Positions 1 through 5,003 of a stretch of 5,003 nucleotides of DNA are shown piece after piece. The position numbers were made by a program, and so were the translations under genes. Position 1 is the first letter of the stretch; every line of letters begins with the position of its first letter. Where the stretch lies: positions 1-5,003 of the forward strand of contig JAMCUV010000022.1 in the NCBI GenBank assembly GCA_023379345.1, read 5' to 3'. This stretch comes from Thermoplasmatota archaeon (GTDB lineage: Archaea; Thermoplasmatota; Thermoplasmata; Thermoplasmatales; Thermoplasmataceae). Under the pieces are notes generated by a model. The model was not told where the DNA came from. It saw only the letters and a program-made list of their open reading frames with translations, and searched no databases.

Positions 1-8
1 GGTGTAAA

Positions 9-14
9 CCCTCC
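9..14 (-). promoter_or_regulatory. Possible Shine-Dalgarno site of a leftward gene beyond the edge
   Basis: Read on the minus strand, these bases are GGAGGG, a strong purine-rich Shine-Dalgarno match, followed by eight bases to the window edge with no start codon. A leftward gene would therefore have to begin just outside the window. A/T-rich sequence at about 22-44 could supply its box A and would overlap the tRNA promoter. No codon of such a gene is visible, so this is only a hint. Confidence 0.25.
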
Positions 15-22
15 TCAAACAC

Positions 23-30
23 TTTTTATA
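23..30 (+). promoter_or_regulatory. Box A (TATA) promoter of the tRNA-Gly gene
   Basis: The run TTTTTATA resembles the archaeal box A recognised by TATA-binding protein. Its centre lies about 27 bases before the first base of the tRNA, which is the usual distance from box A to the transcription start. Transcription would therefore begin at or within a few bases of the mature 5' end. Known: archaeal tRNA genes normally have such upstream TATA elements. The assignment rests on spacing and composition only. Confidence 0.6.
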
Positions 31-53
31 TCTCTCTATTTTTACCAGTTAAA

Positions 54-125
54 GCGGGTGTAGTGTAGGGGTTATCACAGGAGCTTCCCAAGCTCTAGAC
101 CCGGGTTCAAATCCCGGCATCCGCA
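54..125 (+). tRNA. tRNA-Gly, anticodon CCC
   Basis: The sequence folds into a complete 72-base cloverleaf. The acceptor stem is 54-60 with 118-124 (seven pairs, one G-U), and A125 is the discriminator base. The D arm is short (GTG 63-65 with CAC 76-78). The anticodon arm is 80-84 with 92-96, and its loop TTCCCAA (85-91) places CCC at 87-89, which reads glycine GGG codons. A four-base variable loop (97-100) precedes the T arm, 101-105 with 113-117, whose loop TTCAAAT is standard. The first acceptor pairs (GCGGG) and discriminator A suit archaeal glycine tRNAs. No CCA is encoded and no intron interrupts the anticodon loop, so CCA must be added after transcription. It stands alone with its own box A, and I see no clear T-tract terminator in the following 60 bases. 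Confidence 0.95.
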
Positions 126-315
126 TAATTGACTAATCACGTAGCTGTCTCATTGTTATTCAATTATCCAATCATTAATGCCATTCCACGTGGCCTAGCA
201 TGGATGATGCAATTTCAAGGGCTCAGAAACACAGGATGAATGAACCAGCTCCCAATAGCAATCCACTCTGGGTTTAAGATGAAAACTCGAGGAGCTCAGA
301 ATGGTTATGGAAGCC

Positions 316-2013
316 TCATTTAGGTGATGGGCTGCCATCTGGATTCTTCTCTACGTCATCTACTTTGCTCTGTTTCCCTTCATTCCTGAAGAAAGATACA
401 ATGGAGCCAAATATGGTAATGGCTGAAATGACATAGAAAACTGTGTCAAGTGATCTCATGAATGATGGGGCAAGAACACCCGGGAACCAGGTATTTCCTT
501 CCAGGAGGCTGACAGTCGAGGCAGGTATTGATGCCGGAAGATGTGGAATAGCACTGATAATCGCCTCTGCAGGATTTATGCCAAGAAATGCTCCGAATAT
601 GGCCTCAGTTGGTGGCATTCCGGAGAGATACGGAACCAGTGCTGTTGCCCCTACGGAATTAAGTGCGGATGTCATATGCAGAGGCAGGTTTGTTGCCAGC
701 CCGGCGATGAGTATGCTGAAAAAAACGCCCATGCTGGCAACATAGCCCGTGTTACGCATATTATTAAGCATTCCAGATGCTGAGCCCCTATCTGAAGCCG
801 GCACAGAGTTCATTACTGCGGAGATGTTGGGAGAGTTGAATAAACCGTAACCTGCTCCGAATATGGTGATCAGCATTCCCATCCTCATGTAAGAAAAATT
901 GTAGGGCAGCAAGGTTAGCCCCAGCAGAGAGAGGGCAGATATGAGCAAACCAATTACTGTCAGCATACGCTGTCCGTATCTGTCAGAAATTCTTCCGGCT
1001 AGAATCCCAAACAATCCCATGCTCACTGTCATTGGAAGCATATAAATTCCGGCCCATAACGGGGTAATGGAAAATGGCACACCGTGTAATGGAAGCCACA
1101 CTCCCTGGAATAGAAGTGTGAGCATGTAAAGCAGGCCCATCATTCCCATGGCGGAAATAAATCCAGTGAAGCTACCGATGGAGAACCCCCTGGTCCTGAA
1201 GAGCCTAAGGTTGAACATTGGATGATCTGCTCTCGTTTCCCATGCAACAAACACCACAAGTAAGATAACTCCTGATGCAAGCGCCAATATAACAAGTGGA
1301 TTTTCCCATCCCATTGGGCTATTTCTGAAGGGAGTGATGCCGTAGGTTACACCGAGAAGAAAGATAACCAGTCCTGAACCAAAGAGGATATTTCCGGCAA
1401 TGTCAATCCTCTGTTTCTTTCTTGGCGATGTTTCCTTCAGCTTGAGGTAGGACCATATTGTTCCAAAGATGCCCAGTGGGACGCTAAGAAGGAAAACATC
1501 CCTCCAGTATACAACCGAAAGAATGCCTCCCAGAACAATCCCTATGCTCACTCCTGAAACTGAAGCAACGCTGTTGATTGATATTGCGAAACCCCTCTCG
1601 TTCGGATTGAAATTGTCCGTTATTATGGCAAAACTGTTGGCCATTATGAAAGACCCTCCAACAGCCTGTATTATCCTGAATATGATTATCTCAAGGGCAC
1701 CGGTATCACCACGCCCTGGAGTGAGATAAAGGAGAACGGATGCAACAGTGAATACAAGGAAACCTAGATTGAAAAGCCGAACACGGCCAAACATGTCTGA
1801 AAGTTTGCCCACTGTGACCAGGAGTACAGATATTACGATCATGTAGCTCATTATGACCCAGAGCAGATAGGAAAAGGAACCCGGGGAAAGTGGATTCAGC
1901 CCGATACCTTCAAAGATTGGCGGGAGAGCAACAATTATGACGCTGGTATTGATGGTGGCAACAAGCTGCCCCAGGGTGGTGTTTGAAAGGGCGATCCATT
2001 TCTGTTCCACCAT
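316..2013 (-). CDS. MFS drug/H+ antiporter, DHA2 (EmrB/QacA-like) family
   Basis: This 565-residue integral membrane protein is probably a proton-driven exporter of toxic or amphipathic compounds; the substrate cannot be read from sequence. Length and hydrophobicity suit the 14-helix DHA2 family. Visible motifs are the helix 1 segment ATINTSVIIVALP (19-31), motif A GKLSDMFGRVR (69-79) in the first cytoplasmic loop, a motif B-like RIIQAVGG (113-120), a motif C-like glycine-rich GVSIGIVLGG (154-163) typical of antiporters, and a second motif A-like loop GRISDRYGQR (340-349). A long loop of about 80 residues (roughly 442-520) lies between the last two helices, as in QacA. The C-terminal tail is polar and ends in SPSPK. 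The helix 1 acidic residue of classical QacA (LDxT) is Asn22 here; from memory, related prokaryotic transporters share this. The ATG at 2013 fits because a box A lies about 26 bases upstream and the KWIALSNTTLG start is family-like. The gene is monocistronic in this window and divergent from citrate synthase. No adjacent regulator gene is visible. Confidence 0.9.
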   Translation of the reverse strand: MVEQKWIALSNTTLGQLVATINTSVIIVALPPIFEGIGLNPLSPGSFSYLLWVIMSYMIVISVLLVTVGKLSDMFGRVRLFNLGFLVFTVASVLLYLTPGRGDTGALEIIIFRIIQAVGGSFIMANSFAIITDNFNPNERGFAISINSVASVSGVSIGIVLGGILSVVYWRDVFLLSVPLGIFGTIWSYLKLKETSPRKKQRIDIAGNILFGSGLVIFLLGVTYGITPFRNSPMGWENPLVILALASGVILLVVFVAWETRADHPMFNLRLFRTRGFSIGSFTGFISAMGMMGLLYMLTLLFQGVWLPLHGVPFSITPLWAGIYMLPMTVSMGLFGILAGRISDRYGQRMLTVIGLLISALSLLGLTLLPYNFSYMRMGMLITIFGAGYGLFNSPNISAVMNSVPASDRGSASGMLNNMRNTGYVASMGVFFSILIAGLATNLPLHMTSALNSVGATALVPYLSGMPPTEAIFGAFLGINPAEAIISAIPHLPASIPASTVSLLEGNTWFPGVLAPSFMRSLDTVFYVISAITIFGSIVSFFRNEGKQSKVDDVEKNPDGSPSPK

Positions 2014-2033
2014 GTTCAGAAATCATGACATGC

Positions 2034-2043
2034 AAATTTAATC
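2034..2043 (-). promoter_or_regulatory. Box A promoter of the DHA2 antiporter; transcript probably leaderless
   Basis: On the minus strand the bases read GATTAAATTT, an A/T-rich box A candidate with its centre about 26 bases before the A of the antiporter ATG. No Shine-Dalgarno motif lies between the two. This geometry predicts transcription starting at the start codon, a leaderless mRNA, which is common in Thermoplasmatales. A second A/T element at 2072-2081 also has minus-strand TATA character but would give a leader of about 40 bases. Confidence 0.5.
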
Positions 2044-2265
2044 TTTCCAAGCCGGCACAGGCTAAAGTATTGATTATATTGACGATGAACTAGATGCAGT
2101 AAGGTCCCCCGACAATTGATGCTGTTATTTGGAGTTAAGGGAGTACATGCACCTGAAGTGTGGAAAAATACCGCGCATATCATTCCCGGCAATCACATGG
2201 CATCAGCTTTCACAGATATAAGCAAGTTCAGAGCCCTGTGCAATTGCGGGCACACATAATCCGCA

Positions 2266-2283
2266 GGCCCGGTTATTCGGGCC
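2266..2283. repeat. GC-rich perfect hairpin (6-bp stem, 6-base loop)
   Basis: GGCCCG at 2266-2271 pairs fully with CGGGCC at 2278-2283 around the loop GTTATT. It stands out in an otherwise A/T-leaning spacer. It lies just past the stop of the doubtful 46-codon ORF and about 15 to 45 bases upstream of the likely box A elements of citrate synthase. It could end a small upstream transcript or be a DNA dyad bound by a regulator. No T-tract follows (the next bases are GAATTAAACC), so an intrinsic terminator role is weakly supported. Confidence 0.45.
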
Positions 2284-2293
2284 GAATTAAACC

Positions 2294-2320
2294 TTAATAT
2301 GTTAGTGATTGACCTTATTT
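2294..2320 (+). promoter_or_regulatory. Candidate promoter region of citrate synthase
   Basis: Two box A candidates lie here: TTAATAT at 2294-2300, predicting a start near 2323 and a leader of about 30 bases, and CTTATTT at 2314-2320, predicting a start near 2343 and a leader of about 10 bases. A third copy of CTTATTT at 2331-2337 is too close to the start codon. A partial Shine-Dalgarno stretch, AGGGGATC at 2342-2349, favours the longer leader. The true box cannot be chosen from sequence alone. Confidence 0.4.
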
Positions 2321-2352
2321 TCAGCGCAGTCTTATTTATTCAGGGGATCTGG

Positions 2353-3507
2353 ATGGAAGACATAAAAACTATCGATAAAGGGCTGGAAAATGCAGAAATA
2401 GAATGGACAAGACTGACAACCATTGACGGGGAGAAAGGCATTCTGATGTACGGAGGATACTCCATTGATGATATAATAGCGCACAAGGCATCGGTGGAAG
2501 AGATACAATATCTTTTCCTGTATGGGGAACTACCAACTCAGAGCCAACTTCAGGCATTCAGGCATGACGTGGAAGCAGGATATAAGCTACCGGATTACGT
2601 AATTGACATAATAAGGAAACTGCCAAGAGAATCCGATGCCGTTGCCATGCAGATGGCCGCATTTGCATCCATGGCCGCAGCCGAAGTAAGCTTCAAGTGG
2701 AACAAGGAAACGGATAAGGTAGTGGCGGCAAATGCAATCGGAAGAATGTCTGCAGTTACTGCCAATGTCTACCGTCACATAATGGGACTGCCGCCTGCGA
2801 ATCCAAAGCCATCTGGCAGCTTTGTTGAAAGTTTCCTGAGGGCCACATTCGGCAAGGACCTCTCCAGGGAAGAAATAGACGCGATGAATTCTGCACTCAT
2901 CCTGTATACAGATCATGAGGTTCCTGCTTCAACAACCGCAGGTCTGGTCGCAGTTTCCACGCTTTCCGACATGTATTCAGGCGTGACAGCAGCACTTGCA
3001 GCACTTAAGGGCCCTCTTCATGGAGGAGCAGCGGAAGCTTCAATTGCCCAGTTCAAGGAGATAGGCGATGAGAAGAATGTCAAGGACTGGTTCAACAAGA
3101 ACATAACAACCGGGAACAAGAGGCTGATGGGATTTGGGCACAGGGTGTACAAGACATATGACCCAAGGGCCAAGATATTCAAGAAATACGCAGAGTCGCT
3201 GGTGAAGAACAGCAAGGAAGCAGAAAAGCTCTTCAAGGTTGCCACTGCTCTGGAGGAACTCGGGATTGAAAAGTACGGAGCCAAGAAGATATTCCCCAAT
3301 ACGGACTACTTCTCCGGCATCGTTTATCTATCTATGGGGTTCCCTCTTCAGAACAACATATACACAGCTCTGTTCGCACTTTCCAGGATAACCGGATGGG
3401 CTGCTCACTTCATCGAGTACGACGAGGAGGAGGGGAGGCTCATCAGGCCAAGGGCAGTATATGTCGGAAAAGGGCTCAGGGATTTCACTCCAATAACTGC
3501 AAGATAA
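2353..3507 (+). CDS. gltA: Citrate synthase (type II, Thermoplasma-like)
   Basis: Citrate synthase condenses acetyl-CoA with oxaloacetate to give citrate and CoA, the entry step of the citric acid cycle, in the cytoplasm and normally as a homodimer in archaea. The 384-residue protein is the family's normal archaeal length. Visible landmarks are WTRLTTIDGEKGILMYGGYS near residues 18-37, PRESDAVAMQMAA (91-103), DHEVPASTTAG (187-197) with His188, GPLHGGAAE (220-228) with catalytic His223, MGFGHRVYKTYDPRA (259-273) with catalytic His263 and Arg272, PNTDYFSG (315-322) with catalytic Asp318, and substrate-binding arginines near 345 and 365. All catalytic residues are intact. An in-frame ATG at 2299 would add 18 hydrophobic residues (beginning MLVIDLIF) unlike any citrate synthase and would cover the promoter; the ATG at 2353 gives the conserved N-terminus and has the weak site AGGGGATC before it. 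Some archaeal relatives also use propionyl-CoA (2-methylcitrate synthase), which sequence cannot exclude. Confidence 0.97.
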   Translation: MEDIKTIDKGLENAEIEWTRLTTIDGEKGILMYGGYSIDDIIAHKASVEEIQYLFLYGELPTQSQLQAFRHDVEAGYKLPDYVIDIIRKLPRESDAVAMQMAAFASMAAAEVSFKWNKETDKVVAANAIGRMSAVTANVYRHIMGLPPANPKPSGSFVESFLRATFGKDLSREEIDAMNSALILYTDHEVPASTTAGLVAVSTLSDMYSGVTAALAALKGPLHGGAAEASIAQFKEIGDEKNVKDWFNKNITTGNKRLMGFGHRVYKTYDPRAKIFKKYAESLVKNSKEAEKLFKVATALEELGIEKYGAKKIFPNTDYFSGIVYLSMGFPLQNNIYTALFALSRITGWAAHFIEYDEEEGRLIRPRAVYVGKGLRDFTPITAR

Positions 3508-3526
3508 GTGGGCTCATAAAGTCCAC
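3508..3526 (+). terminator. Stem-loop directly after the citrate synthase stop, possible terminator
   Basis: GTGGGCT (3508-3514) pairs with AGTCCAC (3520-3526), seven pairs including one G-U, around a five-base loop, starting at the very next base after the TAA. No T-tract touches it, but T-rich sequence follows at 3565-3580, including TTATTTT and a run of five T. Archaeal termination depends mainly on T-rich tracts, so transcription may end in that downstream stretch, with the hairpin protecting the mRNA 3' end. Confidence 0.4.
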
Positions 3527-3644
3527 AACCCATCAATTTAGATCATTTTCATCAAATTCATAACTTATTTTGGCATTTTTAAGCCATCAATCGTTTCCTC
3601 TTCGTAACTGCAGCTCTCATACAATGTCATATTAGTTGCTGAGG

Positions 3645-3657
3645 CTATTTTAAATAG
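3645..3657. repeat. A/T-rich palindrome upstream of the pirin gene
   Basis: CTATTT and AAATAG are perfect inverted arms around a single T. The dyad lies roughly 20 to 45 bases upstream of the TATA-like stretch that probably drives the pirin gene. It could be an operator half-site pair, or its TTTTAAAT core could itself serve as a box A. A/T palindromes of this length also arise by chance. Confidence 0.3.
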
Positions 3658-3675
3658 TAGCTGGTAATATGTAAC

Positions 3676-3691
3676 TAGATATACAATATAC
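3676..3691 (+). promoter_or_regulatory. Candidate box A region of the pirin gene
   Basis: Two overlapping TATA-like elements, ATATAC at 3679-3684 and AATATAC at 3685-3691, predict transcription starts near 3708 to 3714. That yields a leader of about 25 to 30 bases before the chosen ATG at 3739 and places the purine-rich GGAAAGG (3724-3730) inside the leader as a ribosome-binding site. Chosen on composition and spacing only. Confidence 0.4.
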
Positions 3692-3738
3692 ATTTAACTT
3701 GGAGTTGATAACAGTTGGCAGAAGGAAAGGAAAAAAGT

Positions 3739-4638
3739 ATGGTACAGGTTTTCAGGGGTAATGATACTGTTGACGGAGCTGGAGTCAGGCTTAGAAGAAT
3801 GTTTGGGGGACACAACACAGCATATCTAACTGATCCGTTCCTGCTTCTGGATCATTTCGGTTCCAGCGATCCTGCAGAATATATGGCAGGTTTTCCATGG
3901 CATCCACACAGGGGTATCGAAACGGTCACATTTCTGATGGAGGGCAAGGTCGAGCATCAGGACAGCGAGGGTCACATGGGAACAATATATCCCAATGACA
4001 TACAGTGGATGACAGCAGGGAGCGGCATATTCCACCAGGAAATGCCACATGCAATAGATGACAAGGGTCCGTCTGAAATACTGCGGAGCACAGGAATGTC
4101 AACATCCGTAGTTGGACTTCAGCTATGGATAAACCTTCCAAGCAGGTACAAAATGACAACTCCCACCTACCGTGGAATCACAGGCAATATCACGCCTGTT
4201 GTGGAGGACGACAGCGGAAACAGAATCAGGATAGTTGCTGGAAGATATCTCAAGGACGAGGGGTACCTCATGGGCAGGCCAGAAATTGATCCGGTATACC
4301 TTGAGGTGAAGATGCCTCCGGAATCAGAGTTTAGGTACCGTGTTGAAAATGGGCACAACAGCATAATCAACACTCTTGCCGGGGACATAAGCACCGGAGC
4401 AGAAAGCACTGTTATTCATCCAAGATCTGCAGTGGTGTTCAGCCAGGAAAATGATACCATAACAGTTGCAACCCGGGATCATCCGGCAAGATTTATACTG
4501 CTTGCAGGAAAGCCTCTCAGGGAGCCAATATTCTGGTATGGCCCAATGGTCATGAACACACGTGAGGAGATCAACCAGGCACTGCTGGATCTGCAGAACA
4601 ATACGTTCATTCGGGACAAGAATCCAATCACCGAATAA
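3739..4638 (+). CDS. Pirin family protein (metal-binding bicupin)
   Basis: This 299-residue protein belongs to the pirin branch of the cupin superfamily. The N-terminal cupin carries the signature: HPHRGIETVTFLMEG followed by QWMTAGSGIFHQEMP. Putative metal ligands are His55, His57, His99 and Glu101, nearly the same positions as His56, His58, His101 and Glu103 of human pirin. The second, C-terminal cupin half (about 160-290) is more diverged. Known members bind iron; some cleave quercetin, and a bacterial pirin was reported to bind pyruvate dehydrogenase E1, but the role of archaeal pirins is not settled and I assign none. A TTG at 3715 with GGAG at 3701-3704 would add eight residues (MAEGKEKS). 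I prefer the ATG because GGAAAGG (3724-3730) sits eight bases before it, the extra residues look like a purine-rich leader, and numbering then matches human pirin. The protein looks intact and cytoplasmic, with no signal peptide. It has its own promoter region and a hairpin downstream. Confidence 0.9.
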   Translation: MVQVFRGNDTVDGAGVRLRRMFGGHNTAYLTDPFLLLDHFGSSDPAEYMAGFPWHPHRGIETVTFLMEGKVEHQDSEGHMGTIYPNDIQWMTAGSGIFHQEMPHAIDDKGPSEILRSTGMSTSVVGLQLWINLPSRYKMTTPTYRGITGNITPVVEDDSGNRIRIVAGRYLKDEGYLMGRPEIDPVYLEVKMPPESEFRYRVENGHNSIINTLAGDISTGAESTVIHPRSAVVFSQENDTITVATRDHPARFILLAGKPLREPIFWYGPMVMNTREEINQALLDLQNNTFIRDKNPITE

Positions 4639-4697
4639 TTTTCACCGATGGAAAAGTTGAAAAGATAAGCCTGCAGGTGTTGAGAATGATCGGGTTC

Positions 4698-4740
4698 CGG
4701 CATGAAGAGCGAATGCCGTGCTTTATTTATGTAAATTTTT
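4698..4740 (+). terminator. Hairpin plus T-tract downstream of the pirin gene
   Basis: CGGCAT (4698-4703) pairs perfectly with ATGCCG (4713-4718) around a nine-base loop. T-rich sequence follows, with CTTTATTTATG and a run of five T at 4736-4740. It starts about 60 bases after the pirin stop and lies before the next promoter, which fits termination of the pirin transcript. A 31-codon ORF (ATG at 4686, preceded by AGGTG) overlaps it and has no recognisable features. Confidence 0.45.
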
Positions 4741-4755
4741 GGAAAACCAATTGCA

Positions 4756-4818
4756 GTGGTATTAATACTTATACTATTTAGATATTTCTGATGATATAAT
4801 TTATATAGTAGATACCAC
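4756..4818. promoter_or_regulatory. Dyad symmetry around the acetate transporter promoter, possible operators
   Basis: GTGGTAT (4756-4762) and ATACCAC (4812-4818) are perfect seven-base inverted arms, 49 bases apart, one on each side of the box A at 4800-4807. The left arm overlaps the perfect ten-base palindrome GTATTAATAC (4759-4768). Paired sites on either side of a TATA box would suit a repressor that blocks TBP or polymerase, or forms a loop. The sequence shows only the symmetry; the regulator and function are inferred. Confidence 0.35.
4800..4807 (+). promoter_or_regulatory. Box A promoter of the AceTr-family acetate transporter
   Basis: TTTATATA is an almost ideal archaeal box A, the best in the window. 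It predicts transcription starting near 4829 to 4831 and a leader of about 35 bases that contains the Shine-Dalgarno site at 4853-4857. A second A/T element, TAAATATTT at 4837-4845, is too close to the start codon to be compatible with use of that site. Confidence 0.6.
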
Positions 4819-4852
4819 ATTGTCATGCTGGTCATCTAAATATTTGACATAC

Positions 4853-4857
4853 GGAGG
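4853..4857 (+). promoter_or_regulatory. Shine-Dalgarno site of the acetate transporter
   Basis: GGAGG, followed by a spacer of six A residues, leads directly to the ATG at 4864. It is the clearest ribosome-binding site in the window and fixes this start. It contrasts with the leaderless-looking antiporter and the weak site before citrate synthase, and suggests efficient translation. Confidence 0.75.
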
Positions 4858-4863
4858 AAAAAA

Positions 4864-5003
4864 ATGGTTGAAGACAGTTTAAATCCATTTGGAAAAGCGC
4901 TCGCTGCAGATCCGGCACCACTTGGACTCGCAGGCTTCGCCTTCACGACGTTCCTGCTGAGTTTCGTGAATGCAGGCCTCATTACATCTTCTGCGGCCAA
5001 TGT
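4864..5003 (+). CDS. Acetate transporter, AceTr (GPR1/FUN34/YaaH, SatP) family, N-terminal fragment
   Basis: Only the first 46 codons and two further bases are present; the gene runs off the right edge. Residues 16-32 read DPAPLGLAGFAFTTFLL, followed by SFVNAGL (33-39). This is the N-terminal hallmark of the AceTr family: an NPAPLGL-type motif leading into the first of six membrane helices (about 20-42), with the NAG segment inside it. Family members such as E. coli SatP and yeast Ato1/Ady2 are small membrane proteins that carry acetate, succinate or other short acids across the cytoplasmic membrane. The usual Asn of the motif is Asp16 here. A polar 15-residue tail with LNPFGKAL precedes it. 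The start is secure because of GGAGG six bases upstream. In an acidophile, handling acetate matters both as carbon source and because the protonated acid uncouples the cell, but direction of transport cannot be inferred. Confidence 0.85.
   Translation, partial: MVEDSLNPFGKALAADPAPLGLAGFAFTTFLLSFVNAGLITSSAAN

Larger units (their letters stand above)
2044..2352. other. Divergent intergenic region between antiporter and citrate synthase; possible tiny ORF
   Basis: This stretch holds no gene I can firmly support. It contains a TATA-like GATTATATTG at 2072-2081, a 46-codon plus-strand ORF (ATG at 2119, TAA ending at 2259) whose peptide starts MLLFGVKGVHAPEVWK and ends ALCNCGHT, and a perfect GC-rich hairpin seven bases past that stop. 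The ORF has no recognisable family and only a weak ribosome-binding candidate, but the order TATA, ORF, hairpin resembles a small transcription unit. The antisense strand in the same codon register reads a cysteine-bearing peptide (CGLC, then YICES) interrupted by TGA, with no start codon in front. The right-hand part carries the citrate synthase promoter. Confidence 0.4.

Noticed and set aside
54..125. tRNA-Gly as an integration (attachment) site for a mobile element
   Set aside because: No repeat of the tRNA 3' end was seen elsewhere in the window, and no integrase or foreign-looking composition is nearby.
186..193. Palindrome CCACGTGG in the tRNA-antiporter spacer
   Set aside because: An eight-base palindrome alone, away from any promoter, is expected by chance.
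200..277. A 25-codon plus-strand ORF (starts MDDAISRAQKHR) between the tRNA and the antiporter
   Set aside because: It is very short, lacks a Shine-Dalgarno site or a well-placed box A, and matches no family I know. Chance is the simplest explanation.
281..298. Adjacent CTCGAG and GAGCTC six-base palindromes past the antiporter 3' end
   Set aside because: They do not pair with each other into a longer hairpin, and no strong T-tract follows on the minus strand beyond TTTT, so a terminator call is not supported.
443..783. Plus-strand ORFs of 80 to 100 codons inside the antiporter gene, and another at 1469-1729
   Set aside because: They lie entirely opposite a well-supported membrane protein gene, have no family-like motifs and are antisense shadows.
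2369..3299. Minus-strand ORFs opposite citrate synthase
   Set aside because: They are antisense to a highly conserved gene with intact catalytic residues and show no protein-like motifs of their own.
4686..4781. A 31-codon plus-strand ORF (starts MIGFRHEERMPC) preceded by AGGTG
   Set aside because: It overlaps the likely pirin terminator hairpin and the promoter dyad, and has no recognisable sequence. Conservation data would be needed to revive it.
4479..4835. A 118-codon minus-strand ORF overlapping the pirin 3' end and the AceTr promoter region
   Set aside because: About half is antisense to pirin; the rest crosses a hairpin, a palindrome and a box A. Composition is not protein-like and no family is recognisable.

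Overview
The window looks like chromosomal DNA from an acidophilic archaeon of the order Thermoplasmatales. The citrate synthase is the best guide: its 384 residues and its motifs match, from memory, the Thermoplasma acidophilum enzyme far more closely than bacterial forms. Archaeal traits support this: A/T-rich box A (TATA) elements about 26 bases before expected transcription starts, one gene that appears leaderless, a tRNA gene without encoded CCA, and frequent AGG/AGA and ATA codons. The genus cannot be fixed from this sequence.

Layout from left to right. A single tRNA-Gly(CCC) gene (54-125, +) has its own box A. About 190 bases with no supported gene follow. A DHA2-type major facilitator drug/proton antiporter (316-2013, -) is divergent from citrate synthase (2353-3507, +). 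The roughly 340 bases between those two hold both promoters, a GC-rich hairpin and a doubtful 46-codon ORF. A stem-loop sits directly after the citrate synthase stop. A pirin-family bicupin (3739-4638, +) follows with its own promoter region and a hairpin plus T-tract behind it. The last gene (4864 to beyond the edge, +) is the N-terminus of an acetate transporter of the AceTr (GPR1/FUN34/YaaH, SatP) family, with a clear box A, a Shine-Dalgarno site and dyad symmetry in its promoter.

How they fit together. The three rightward genes are separated by more than 200 bases and each seems to have its own promoter, so they are not a tight operon. They do touch the same metabolic node: acetate crosses the membrane through the AceTr protein and, once activated, acetyl-CoA enters the citric acid cycle through citrate synthase. 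Pirin homologues elsewhere have been linked to central carbon enzymes, so a shared acetate/acetyl-CoA theme is possible but inferred. The antiporter is probably an independent efflux system. I found no CRISPR array, insertion sequence, phage gene or defence system, and no convincing undescribed system. The most interesting points are the AceTr promoter symmetry and the possible small transcript between the antiporter and citrate synthase.
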